From an uncultured Selenomonadaceae bacterium (GTDB lineage: Bacteria > Bacillota > Negativicutes > Selenomonadales > Selenomonadaceae): a stretch of 7,922 nt of DNA. The DNA is taken from contig CACZOL010000202.1 in NCBI GenBank assembly GCA_902782705.1, positions 1-7,922 on the forward strand, read 5' to 3'. Of this stretch, positions 1-4,637 are shown piece by piece. The notes under the pieces are model-generated. The model had not been told where the DNA came from, ran no database searches, and saw only the letters and a program-made list of their open reading frames with translations. The translations under genes were made by a program, and so were the position numbers. Every line of letters begins with the position of its first letter. The first letter of the stretch is position 1.

Positions 1-362
1 ATCAGGAACGCGGGAATGCGCAGCGTGCCGACGGGGCGCTCCGTCTCGTCGTCGTAATGCTCGTAATTGTAATCGACGAACCAGTTCACCGACGGGTCGA
101 TCGGCATATCGACTTTCGCGTTGTTCAGCGTGGCGATGCCCGGCAGCACCACCGACGAGCCGTCCGTCTGCACCGCGGTGCCGGCGTAGAATTCGTCCAT
201 ATCCTTCAGGAAGATTCGCATCGGAATTTTCTCGTCCGTATCGTTTCCGGCGAGATCGATGCCGACCAGCGAGACGAATTTGATCTCCGGGTGGGATTTC
301 AGCATTTCGAGGATTTTTTCTTTGGGGGAGTTTGCGGGGATTACATACAACAGATCGTCCAT
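1..362 (-). CDS. glnA: Glutamine synthetase, N-terminal part (runs off the left edge)
   Basis: Glutamine synthetase makes glutamine from glutamate, ammonia and ATP in the cytosol and is the main ammonia-assimilation enzyme. The first 120 residues are present, starting MDDLLYVIPANSPKEKILEM. Segments such as FVSLVGIDLAGNDTDEKIP (residues about 30-48), QTDGSSVVLPGIATLNNAKVD and VNWFVDYNYE match, from memory, the N-terminal beta-grasp region of the roughly 630-residue glutamine synthetase of Clostridia and Negativicutes rather than the classical 440-470-residue enzyme. The catalytic domain lies outside the window. The ATG at 362-360 is chosen because AAAGGCGG (371-378) sits 8 nt upstream. A consensus-like promoter lies at 490-518, so the gene is probably transcribed alone or first in its operon. 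The leader of about 120 nt leaves room for regulation. GC is high here (42 of 60 at 121-180). The family is nearly certain; the subclass is less so. Confidence 0.92.
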   Translation of the reverse strand, partial: MDDLLYVIPANSPKEKILEMLKSHPEIKFVSLVGIDLAGNDTDEKIPMRIFLKDMDEFYAGTAVQTDGSSVVLPGIATLNNAKVDMPIDPSVNWFVDYNYEHYDDETERPVGTLRIPAFL

Positions 363-400
363 TTTGATTACCGCCTTTCCGGTTGCCCGACGCACGACTT

Positions 401-433
401 ACAAAAACAAAAAACGCCACACGAACCCGTGCG
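401..433 (-). terminator. Possible attenuator in the glnA leader
   Basis: Read on the minus strand, a short hairpin (CGCACG at 433-428 pairing with CGTGTG at 423-418, loop GGTT; an alternative bulged pairing uses GCG at 417-415) is followed by T6-G-T5 (414-403). It lies inside the inferred glnA leader, 39-70 nt before the start codon. It is terminator-like in shape, but the stem is only about 6 bp with a G-U pair, and I see no clear antiterminator. Confidence 0.25.
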
Positions 434-489
434 CTGTCTGCGCCGATCGTATGGCCTCATTGCCGTGCTTTCTTCTTATTCACGCGCAT

Positions 490-518
490 AGTATAGCACA
501 GCCCGTTTTCGATTGCAA
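490..518 (-). promoter_or_regulatory. glnA promoter (sigma-70 type)
   Basis: On the minus strand, -35 TTGCAA (518-513) and -10 TATACT (495-490) are separated by exactly 17 bp (496-512). Transcription would start near 483, leaving a leader of about 120 nt before the glnA ATG. This is a strong match to the housekeeping consensus and is correctly placed for glnA. Confidence 0.75.
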
Positions 519-539
519 GAGGGAAACGGGCTGTTTTTT
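498..539 (+). terminator. Terminator-shaped hairpin overlapping the glnA promoter
   Basis: CAGCCCGTTT (499-508) and AAACGGGCTG (524-533) form a perfect 10-bp stem (11 bp with A498-T534) around a 15-nt loop, followed on the plus strand by T6 (534-539). It has the form of a rho-independent terminator for plus-strand transcription, yet no plus-strand gene lies to its left in the window. It could stop transcripts running antisense out of glnA. The same inverted repeat covers the -35 and most of the spacer of the glnA promoter on the other strand, so it could instead be a protein-binding site. Confidence 0.45.
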
Positions 540-563
540 GTTCGGCGGCGAAAATGCGGCGGA

Positions 564-592
564 TTGACTTTCCCTTTCCGTCCACATAGAAC
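564..592 (+). promoter_or_regulatory. Possible promoter for the small basic peptide
   Basis: TTGACT (564-569) and TAGAAC (587-592) are spaced by 17 bp on the plus strand. The -35 is good and the -10 weak. The predicted start near 599 gives a leader of about 45 nt to the ATG at 644. Confidence 0.33.
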
Positions 593-594
593 TT

Positions 595-634
595 CATTGA
601 AAAGTAGAGCATACAAAGTGGGAAGTTTTCAATG
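595..634. repeat. 9-bp perfect inverted repeat
   Basis: CATTGAAAA (595-603) and TTTTCAATG (626-634) are perfect inverted copies separated by 22 bp. The right arm ends on the first G of the GGAGG ribosome site (634-638) of the small ORF at 644, so the repeat could be an operator or an RNA hairpin touching that ribosome site. Confidence 0.5.
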
Positions 635-643
635 GAGGACGTC

Positions 644-718
644 ATGGAAGCGAAAAGGCGCCGACCGTGTGGCGCAAAACGCCGTAAAAGCTACCTGCTG
701 GATGAAAGCCTGTTTTGA
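644..718 (+). CDS. Putative 24-residue basic peptide
   Basis: A 24-codon open frame reads MEAKRRRPCGAKRR followed by KSYLLDESLF and a TGA stop. Eight of its 24 residues are Arg or Lys, clustered in the first half, and there is one Cys. No family is recognised. The case for a real gene is local: a full GGAGG Shine-Dalgarno (634-638) 5 nt before the ATG, a candidate promoter at 564-592, and a 9-bp inverted repeat in the leader. Against it: the frame is very short, the -10 box is poor, and no clear terminator follows before it runs antisense into the XRE gene that ends at 734. It could be a regulatory leader peptide, a nucleic-acid-binding microprotein or chance. Confidence 0.33.
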   Translation: MEAKRRRPCGAKRRKSYLLDESLF

Positions 719-733
719 CGGTATGGATCATCG

Positions 734-1162
734 TCATCCCAGCATCTCTTTTTCTCCAAGCTGTTCCAGCAGAAGATTCGTATCCGACACCGACTTTCCT
801 TGCTCCACCGCAGAGATAATCACGGAGTCCCACGGGCTTCTCGGATAAAGCGTGCTATGGCCGCCGCAAAGCAGGAGATGCTGCGTTTCGTCGAGGTTTA
901 GCTTCATCGCCAATGCCAGTGCCAACAGCTTCCCCCTGGACGGATGGGGCTTCTCGCCGGAAAGGATATGATAAGCGTAGTTTCGGTTCAGATGCGACGC
1001 CTTGATGATCTCCGACAGACGCAAGCCTTTTTCCTGCAACAGCCCGCGCAGATACTCGCTTACCGGCGGGAGAAGCTCGTCCTTGTTTCGCGCCAGGAAC
1101 GCTTTGACGTCGGCGTCCTCCTTCAGCTCCGCAAAAAGCTGCTCCGTGTTCTTCTCACGCAT
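734..1162 (-). CDS. XRE-family helix-turn-helix regulator paired with the kinase
   Basis: This is a 142-residue cytosolic DNA-binding protein. An acidic N-terminal arm (residues 1-35) precedes an XRE/Cro-like helix-turn-helix at about residues 36-95, including YLRGLLQEKGLRLSEIIKAS and LNRNYAYHILSGEKPHPSRG, with LLALALAMKLNLDETQHLL as the later helices. The C-terminal tail, with LYPRSPWDSVIISAVEQGKS, resembles from memory a Firmicutes regulator family commonly encoded beside a Ser/Thr kinase of the type found here. The ATG at 1162 is supported by GAGGGGG (1171-1177), 8 nt upstream. The frame stays open far upstream into the antisense of the kinase gene, but that extension lies beyond the promoter (1196-1224) and is not coding. 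It probably represses itself and the divergent kinase through the shared promoter region; that role is inferred. A phosphorylation link to the kinase is possible but not visible in the sequence. Confidence 0.9.
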   Translation of the reverse strand: MREKNTEQLFAELKEDADVKAFLARNKDELLPPVSEYLRGLLQEKGLRLSEIIKASHLNRNYAYHILSGEKPHPSRGKLLALALAMKLNLDETQHLLLCGGHSTLYPRSPWDSVIISAVEQGKSVSDTNLLLEQLGEKEMLG

Positions 1163-1188
1163 TCTTGCTTCCCCCTCGCTTAGCTTTC

Positions 1189-1197
1189 TGATACAAT
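1189..1197 (+). promoter_or_regulatory. Kinase promoter (extended -10)
   Basis: TG-A-TACAAT (1189-1197) is an extended -10 on the plus strand with no good -35 at the usual distance. Transcription would start near 1204, after the in-frame TTG at 1202 and about 28 nt before the ATG at 1232. This argues for the downstream ATG as the kinase start. Confidence 0.6.
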
Positions 1198-1204
1198 AAT
1201 ATTG
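1194..1204. promoter_or_regulatory. Palindrome in the shared divergent promoter (candidate operator)
   Basis: CAATA (1194-1198) and TATTG (1200-1204) are perfect inverted arms around A1199. The palindrome overlaps both -10 boxes, so one bound dimer could block both promoters. The XRE protein encoded next door is the natural candidate; binding is inferred. Confidence 0.4.
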
Positions 1205-1224
1205 GAAAATATGCGGAAAGGCAA
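1196..1224 (-). promoter_or_regulatory. XRE regulator promoter
   Basis: On the minus strand, -35 TTGCCT (1224-1219) and -10 TATTAT (1201-1196) are separated by 17 bp (1202-1218). Transcription would start near 1189, giving a leader of about 27 nt to the ATG at 1162. The -10 overlaps the kinase -10 by two base pairs. Confidence 0.65.
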
Positions 1225-1231
1225 GCGCGAC

Positions 1232-2641
1232 ATGAAACTTTGGGAATCGTACATGGAAACTGCATACGAGATGTTGGACGTGCTGAAAGACGCGGAGGAA
1301 AGCAAAGTCGTCCTCGCCTATGACAAGCGGGGAAAACAAACCTGCGTCCTGAAGCAGTGCGCCCCGCGTTCCCGCGCGCTCTATGAAGGTCTGAAAGAAC
1401 TTTCCAATCCGCATATTCCCGCCGTCTATCGGTTGATCGAGCAAGACGGGAAACTGCTTGTCGTCGAGGAATACATCGAAGGACGGACGCTGGCGGAGCT
1501 GATACAGTCCACGCCGTCGCAGTGCATTGACGAAGCGCTTGCCGTCAATATCCTCCGACAACTTTGCGAATGCCTTGCGACGCTCCATGAAAAAGGCATT
1601 GTCCATCGGGACGTCAAGCCGTCGAATCTGATCTTGACGAAGGACAACGTCGTCAAGCTCATTGATTTTGGCATTGCCCGCACGGAAAAGCAGGAAGCGG
1701 ACGCCGATACGGAATTCCTCGGCACGCGCGGCTATGCGCCGCCGGAGCAATACGGCTTCGGGCAGACGGACGCCAGAAGCGACATTTACGCCCTCGGCGT
1801 CACGATGCAAAGGGCATTGGGTAAGGAATACGACGGCTATTTGAAGGAAATTTTGCTTCGTTGTACCGCTCTTGATCCGACGAATCGCTATCCGTCCGTG
1901 GAAGCGTTGAAAAACGATTTGGAAACTCCGAAAAAGGCCCGCGCATGGAGAAAAACTGCCGTCCTGGTCTGCTCCGTCGCCGCGCTTATCGGGCTTATCC
2001 TGTACGGAATTACAGGCCGCACGCCGCAAAAAGAAACGCCGACTATTGCGGCGACCGAAGAACAACTCAAATCCACAGGACAAGTAACGGAAAACCGCGC
2101 GGCAGATGTATCCGCGCAAAGCACGCAGAACGAGCCGCCGACAATCGCTTCCACCGAAACAAATCCGCCAACGGCAGTCAATGTGGAAAAAGAAGCCGTT
2201 TCCCTGCAAACGTATTCGCTCGTCATGACTCCGCCGCAATTCGTCTATGATCCGAGATGGAAAGACAGGGCGCAATGCGCGTTGTTCCTGAACGACGAAC
2301 CCGCCGAAGGCTTTTCGCTTCCTTATATTTCATGGGAATCATGGCAACAGGAAAACGGCGAAATCTATTTCCCGCCCGACTGGGGATTGCGGCTGCGTAT
2401 CGAAAACCGTTCCGCGCAGACGATTTCCCGTCCGCGCATCCGCATGGAGAGCTTCACCGGAGAAGAATGGCTTGACGTTCCTCCCGTTCCCGCAGGGCAG
2501 TCGGTTGACGTTCCTATTCCACTCAATCATTGGGCGCTTCAAGATATGCGCTCCTTTACGCTGGCAATCTTCCTTTCGGAAAAGCCGAATCCCGGCGAGC
2601 CGCAAGCGGGCGTGACAATGAGCTTTGGCCTGCGGCAATGA
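1232..2641 (+). CDS. Transmembrane Hanks-type Ser/Thr protein kinase
   Basis: This 469-residue kinase phosphorylates Ser/Thr using ATP. Visible in order: catalytic Lys K41 in CVLKQC; catalytic loop HRDVKPSN (H125-N132, D127 the base); DFG at 145-147; activation/P+1 segment GTRGYAPPEQYG (about 164-175); SDIYALG (D184); DPTNRYPS (R219). The usual Gly-rich loop (GxGxxG) is missing and is replaced by acidic sequence around LKDAEESKVVLAYDKRG. One membrane helix (about 241-261, VLVCSVAALIGLILYGI) is followed by a Ser/Thr/Pro-rich linker and a beta-rich outer domain (about 325-469, including LRLRIENRSAQTISRPRIRM), probably an Ig-like sandwich that senses something outside. No PASTA repeats are present. 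ATG 1232 is preferred (AAAGG 1217-1221; transcript start near 1204); an ATG at 1211 and a TTG at 1202 are in frame but poorly placed. It is divergent from the XRE gene and is followed by a strong terminator. The ligand and targets are unknown. Confidence 0.93.
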   Translation: MKLWESYMETAYEMLDVLKDAEESKVVLAYDKRGKQTCVLKQCAPRSRALYEGLKELSNPHIPAVYRLIEQDGKLLVVEEYIEGRTLAELIQSTPSQCIDEALAVNILRQLCECLATLHEKGIVHRDVKPSNLILTKDNVVKLIDFGIARTEKQEADADTEFLGTRGYAPPEQYGFGQTDARSDIYALGVTMQRALGKEYDGYLKEILLRCTALDPTNRYPSVEALKNDLETPKKARAWRKTAVLVCSVAALIGLILYGITGRTPQKETPTIAATEEQLKSTGQVTENRAADVSAQSTQNEPPTIASTETNPPTAVNVEKEAVSLQTYSLVMTPPQFVYDPRWKDRAQCALFLNDEPAEGFSLPYISWESWQQENGEIYFPPDWGLRLRIENRSAQTISRPRIRMESFTGEEWLDVPPVPAGQSVDVPIPLNHWALQDMRSFTLAIFLSEKPNPGEPQAGVTMSFGLRQ

Positions 2642-2653
2642 CAATCGCATAAC

Positions 2654-2691
2654 TGACAAAAAAGCTGCCTTGCGAGGCAGCTTTTTTGTCA
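2654..2691. terminator. Strong bidirectional rho-independent terminator
   Basis: TGACAAAAAAGCTGCCT (2654-2670) and its perfect complement (2675-2691) form a 17-bp stem with a TGCG loop. T6 lies on the plus strand and the mirror T6 on the minus strand. It begins 13 nt after the kinase stop codon and also backs up the minus-strand terminator of the RHH gene. Confidence 0.92.
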
Positions 2692-2738
2692 ATCATCCTT
2701 CGTCGCTTTTGACGGAATGTAAACTGTGCCAGATATAC

Positions 2739-2770
2739 AAAATGGCGTCTCCCGTCGTCGGGAGACGCCA
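2739..2770 (-). terminator. Terminator of the small Arc-type RHH gene
   Basis: TGGCGTCTCCCG (2743-2754) and CGGGAGACGCCA (2759-2770) form a perfect 12-bp stem with a TCGT loop (read on the plus strand). On the minus strand the stem is followed by a T4 run (2742-2739). It lies 72 nt past the stop of the minus-strand gene at 2842-3021. Confidence 0.7.
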
Positions 2771-2822
2771 AAAATATTTATCGAAATTGTTCCTGACAGG
2801 ACACCAAACTTCAAAATGAAAT

Positions 2823-2831
2823 TGCTATAAT
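2823..2831 (+). promoter_or_regulatory. Extended -10 promoter pointing antisense into the RHH gene
   Basis: TG-C-TATAAT (2823-2831) is a perfect extended -10 on the plus strand; no good -35 is seen. Transcription from about 2838 would run antisense through the minus-strand RHH gene (2842-3021) and could continue into the operon that begins at 3152. Confidence 0.42.
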
Positions 2832-2841
2832 ACGGGCAATC

Positions 2842-3021
2842 CTACTCGTCCTCGGCGGGAAGAAGCTCGCCGTTCTCCCGCTCGTACTGTTCTATGCCCT
2901 TCACGATGAAATATTCCAACTGCGCGTTCAGCGAACGAAACTCCCGCTCGGCAATCTGCTTAACCTTTTGGTGCGCTTTCTCATCTAAGCGGAGCTGAAA
3001 CGCGGCCTTACTGACAGCCAT
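2842..3021 (-). CDS. Arc-type ribbon-helix-helix DNA-binding protein (59 residues)
   Basis: This small cytosolic protein begins MAVSKAAFQLRLDEKAHQKV, followed by KQIAEREFRSLNAQLEYFIV and KGIEQYE, then an acidic tail GELLPAEDE. The pattern is that of an Arc/MetJ-fold repressor: a beta strand (about 6-12, FQLRLDE) that pairs in the dimer and reads the DNA groove, helix A (about 13-27), a turn with RSLN, and helix B (about 30-47). The ATG at 3021 has AAAGGAG (3031-3037) 9 nt upstream, and a terminator follows at 2739-2770, so this looks like a complete one-gene unit. It is divergent from a second RHH gene at 3152. A 31-bp palindrome in its leader is a likely operator for one or both. No toxin gene is adjacent, so it may be an orphan regulator rather than an antitoxin. 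Confidence 0.85.
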   Translation of the reverse strand: MAVSKAAFQLRLDEKAHQKVKQIAEREFRSLNAQLEYFIVKGIEQYERENGELLPAEDE

Positions 3022-3032
3022 AGGGAACCACT

Positions 3033-3063
3033 CCTTTCTAATATCATTATGGTATCAGAAAGG
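3033..3063. promoter_or_regulatory. 31-bp palindrome over the RHH gene leader (candidate operator or ribosome-site hairpin)
   Basis: The arms CCTTTCT (3033-3039) and AGAAAGG (3057-3063) are perfect complements, and the inner bases extend the symmetry to 13 of 15 paired positions around T3048. The left arm contains part of the minus-strand ribosome site AAAGGAG (3031-3037). GGTAT repeats at 3051 and 3062, one helical turn apart. It could bind an RHH dimer pair as DNA or fold over the ribosome site as RNA. Confidence 0.55.
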
Positions 3064-3064
3064 T

Positions 3065-3095
3065 ATTATTCCATATAGAATCTTTAAAGTGTCAT
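3065..3095 (-). promoter_or_regulatory. Possible promoter of the 59-residue RHH gene
   Basis: On the minus strand, ATGACA (3095-3090) and AATAAT (3070-3065) are the best -35/-10 pair, but the spacing is 19 bp. It lies directly upstream of the 31-bp palindrome, where an operator would block it. Confidence 0.3.
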
Positions 3096-3101
3096 AATAT
3101 A

Positions 3102-3130
3102 TTGATAATAGATAAATATAGGTATAAAAT
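3102..3130 (+). promoter_or_regulatory. Promoter of the six-gene operon
   Basis: TTGATA (3102-3107) and TAAAAT (3125-3130) are separated by 17 bp. The start near 3137 leaves a very short leader, with AAAGGA at 3138-3143. The region is very AT-rich, so chance matches are possible; a further promoter upstream (2823-2831) could also contribute. Confidence 0.5.
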
Positions 3131-3151
3131 AGTTATGAAAGGATAACTGGT

Positions 3152-3358
3152 ATGATCGTAACAAGTCTCCGGTTGCCCGATGATCTCTACGAGGCAATGA
3201 CGAACTACGCGAAAGAACAGGAACTCAGCAAGAATCAAGTCGTGAAAATGGCGCTTCGTGCGTTTTTAGGCGTGCGAAAGGATGGACTGGTGCTCAAAGG
3301 CGTGACGGGACAGGATATAGCGGCGGCGAGAAAGATTATTGAGGCGTATGTGGATTGA
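3152..3358 (+). CDS. CopG-type ribbon-helix-helix DNA-binding protein
   Basis: This 68-residue protein opens MIVTSLRLPDDLYEAMTNYA. A beta strand (about 2-8, IVTSLRL), helix A (about 10-23) and helix B starting at SKNQVVKMALRAFLG (about 26-40) are the CopG/RHH pattern; proteins of this kind dimerise and bind operator DNA through the strand. The C-terminal part (about 41-68, including VLKGVTGQDIAAARKIIEAY) has no known role to me. AAAGGA (3138-3143) lies 8 nt before the ATG. It is the first gene of a plus-strand run, 27 bp ahead of the Sel1 gene, and divergent from another RHH gene, so control of its own operon is the simplest role. An antitoxin function is the alternative, but no recognised toxin follows. 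Confidence 0.88.
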   Translation: MIVTSLRLPDDLYEAMTNYAKEQELSKNQVVKMALRAFLGVRKDGLVLKGVTGQDIAAARKIIEAYVD

Positions 3359-3385
3359 GGGATAAACGGAACGGAGACGGCGAAA

Positions 3386-3898
3386 ATGGCAAATGAGGAG
3401 GAAGTGAAAAAACTCGCGCTCGCTCATGCGTATGAGGACGGAAACGGCGTTCCGAAGGATAAGTCGAAAGCGATGGAGTTGTATCGGAGTGTGGCGGAGG
3501 CAGTTACAGTAGCACCTACATTTATGATTGGCGGATGTATAGGGCGCGCGTTGGGGGACGGCTTCATTTTCGACGTGATGACGCAGACGGATGAAAACAG
3601 CGCATACGATATGACGCAGCGCGGATATGCCTATGAACAAGGACAGTTTGGCGTCGCACAGGATAAAAAGGAATCCATGAAGTGGTATCAAAAGGCTGCC
3701 GAAGCGGGAGACAGCTATGCCATGTTTGCGCTTGGCAACGCATATTCGAGCGGAGAATTGCAGGACGAGGAACAGGCGTTGATGTGGTATCGCAAGGCGG
3801 CAGAGGTTGGATTGGCATTTGCGACGAAAGATAGTTGGACATGGGAGGCGTTGCAGGCGTCCCGTGCAATGACGGAGAAGGTGGTGGGAATAGAATAG
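3386..3898 (+). CDS. Sel1-repeat (TPR-like) protein
   Basis: This is a 170-residue protein without a signal peptide, so cytosolic. Sel1-like helix pairs are seen at about 8-38 (ALAHAYEDGNGVPKDKSKAM then ELYRSVAEA), 75-108 (GYAYEQGQFGVAQDKKESMK then WYQKAAEAGD) and 109-145 (AMFALGNAYSSGELQDEEQA then LMWYRKAAEVG). Repeats 1 and 2 are separated by a roughly 35-residue insert with a hydrophobic, Gly-rich core (TFMIGGCIGRALGDGFIF). Sel1 repeats form solenoids that bind other proteins, so an adaptor role is likely; the partner is unknown, and the ATPase or membrane protein downstream are candidates. GGAG (3373-3376) lies 9 nt before the ATG. The length is short for the family, which often carries many more repeats. 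Confidence 0.87.
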   Translation: MANEEEVKKLALAHAYEDGNGVPKDKSKAMELYRSVAEAVTVAPTFMIGGCIGRALGDGFIFDVMTQTDENSAYDMTQRGYAYEQGQFGVAQDKKESMKWYQKAAEAGDSYAMFALGNAYSSGELQDEEQALMWYRKAAEVGLAFATKDSWTWEALQASRAMTEKVVGIE

Positions 3899-3910
3899 AA
3901 GGAGCCTTGA

Positions 3911-3939
3911 TTGCAGATGGGAAAATTTACGTACATTAT
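3911..3939 (+). promoter_or_regulatory. Weak internal promoter candidate before the lipoprotein gene
   Basis: TTGCAG (3911-3916) and CATTAT (3934-3939) are spaced by 17 bp in the 67-bp gap before the lipoprotein gene. Both boxes are only partial matches in AT-rich DNA, so this is a weak call. Confidence 0.22.
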
Positions 3940-3965
3940 TCAAACTAAGAAAGGAGCAATTCAAA

Positions 3966-4637
3966 ATGAAAATAATGTCAGCTATTTCTACGGTTATTGT
4001 ACTTTTTGCAATGTTGTTAATCGCTGGGTGCGGTGATGATGGCAAGCAAACATCTTCGCCTGCGACATCATCTTCTTCTCAAATGGCTCCATCTTCCAAC
4101 AACGCCAAAGATGCAAAAAAGAGGTATCCATCTACAAATCAAGTTGTTACTAAGTTCAACAATAATTTGAATCAAGCATTCAATATTGTTGGCACTGGCT
4201 CGTACCAATCCTTTACAGCGCCGTCTCCATCGGAAAAGGACTGGAAATGGAAAGGACAGATGGCGCAAACGAAATGGTATAAGTCGAGGAATCAAGATAT
4301 TTCATATTGCTATGCAGTATATGATTTAGGGGCGAAATTGTGTGGCCGCGATTTTATATTGCGATTCAACATGAATGAACTTGACGAAAAACAAGCATGG
4401 GGCATGATTTTTGCAACTATTATGCTCGTTGAGGAGGATAAAGATAAAATCGTGAAAATTACTGAAAATCTTGGAATTGATACGGGAATTAAGCCCAGCA
4501 GGTATTATGAGTATACGGATAAAGCTCGTAATGCCAAGTTTTGGGTCAATACGGATATAAAAGATGAAAAGGGCTGGCCTACATTTCAATGTGAAGTTGG
4601 GATTCATTTAAGATCTAATCCTTTTGATGAGATGTAA
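3966..4637 (+). CDS. Lipoprotein of unknown function
   Basis: This 223-residue protein starts with a basic N-terminus, a hydrophobic stretch (about 5-19) and the lipobox LIAGC, with C22 as the lipid-modified residue, so it is exported and anchored to a membrane. A low-complexity Ser/Thr/Pro/Asn linker (about 27-58) follows, then a mixed domain (about 60-220) rich in Trp, Tyr and Lys, with DWKWKGQMAQTKWYKSRNQ, SYCYAVYDLGAKLCGRDFIL and the Cys pair C115/C126 that could form a disulfide. I recognise no family. AAGGAG (3951-3956) is 9 nt before the ATG. The gene is markedly AT-rich (19 G+C of 60 at 4141-4200; 20 of 60 at 4441-4500) compared with the ATPase gene (38 of 60 at 5761-5820), and it is flanked by the two largest gaps in the run (67 and 117 bp). 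Both suggest separate acquisition. Confidence 0.85.
   Translation: MKIMSAISTVIVLFAMLLIAGCGDDGKQTSSPATSSSSQMAPSSNNAKDAKKRYPSTNQVVTKFNNNLNQAFNIVGTGSYQSFTAPSPSEKDWKWKGQMAQTKWYKSRNQDISYCYAVYDLGAKLCGRDFILRFNMNELDEKQAWGMIFATIMLVEEDKDKIVKITENLGIDTGIKPSRYYEYTDKARNAKFWVNTDIKDEKGWPTFQCEVGIHLRSNPFDEM

Noticed and set aside
457..645. A 62-codon minus-strand frame between glnA and the XRE gene
   Set aside because: It runs over the glnA promoter and the hairpin at 498-539, has no family resemblance, and its start lacks a convincing ribosome site.
657..675. GGCGC repeats that could form a minus-strand terminator after the XRE gene
   Set aside because: The stem is only 5 bp with an 8-nt loop and a T4 run, too weak to call. 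No better terminator for the XRE gene was found.
734..2275. A 513-codon open frame on the minus strand running antisense across most of the kinase gene into the XRE regulator
   Set aside because: Only its last 142 codons have family features, a ribosome site and a promoter. The upstream part is a non-stop antisense frame of GC-biased kinase codons with Arg/Phe-rich, family-less sequence.
3060..3150. A toxin-antitoxin reading of the RHH pair
   Set aside because: Neither RHH gene is followed by a recognisable toxin. The Sel1 protein has no toxin motif that I can see.
3917..4036. A 39-codon plus-strand frame (MGKFTYIIQTKKGAIQNENN...) overlapping the start of the lipoprotein gene
   Set aside because: The ribosome site is 12-14 nt away, and the frame mostly overlaps the signal peptide coding region in another frame. 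Probably chance.
3266..4045. A 259-codon minus-strand frame opposite the CopG, Sel1 and lipoprotein genes
   Set aside because: It is antisense to three well-supported genes, has Arg/His/Leu-rich composition typical of shadow frames, and crosses gene boundaries.
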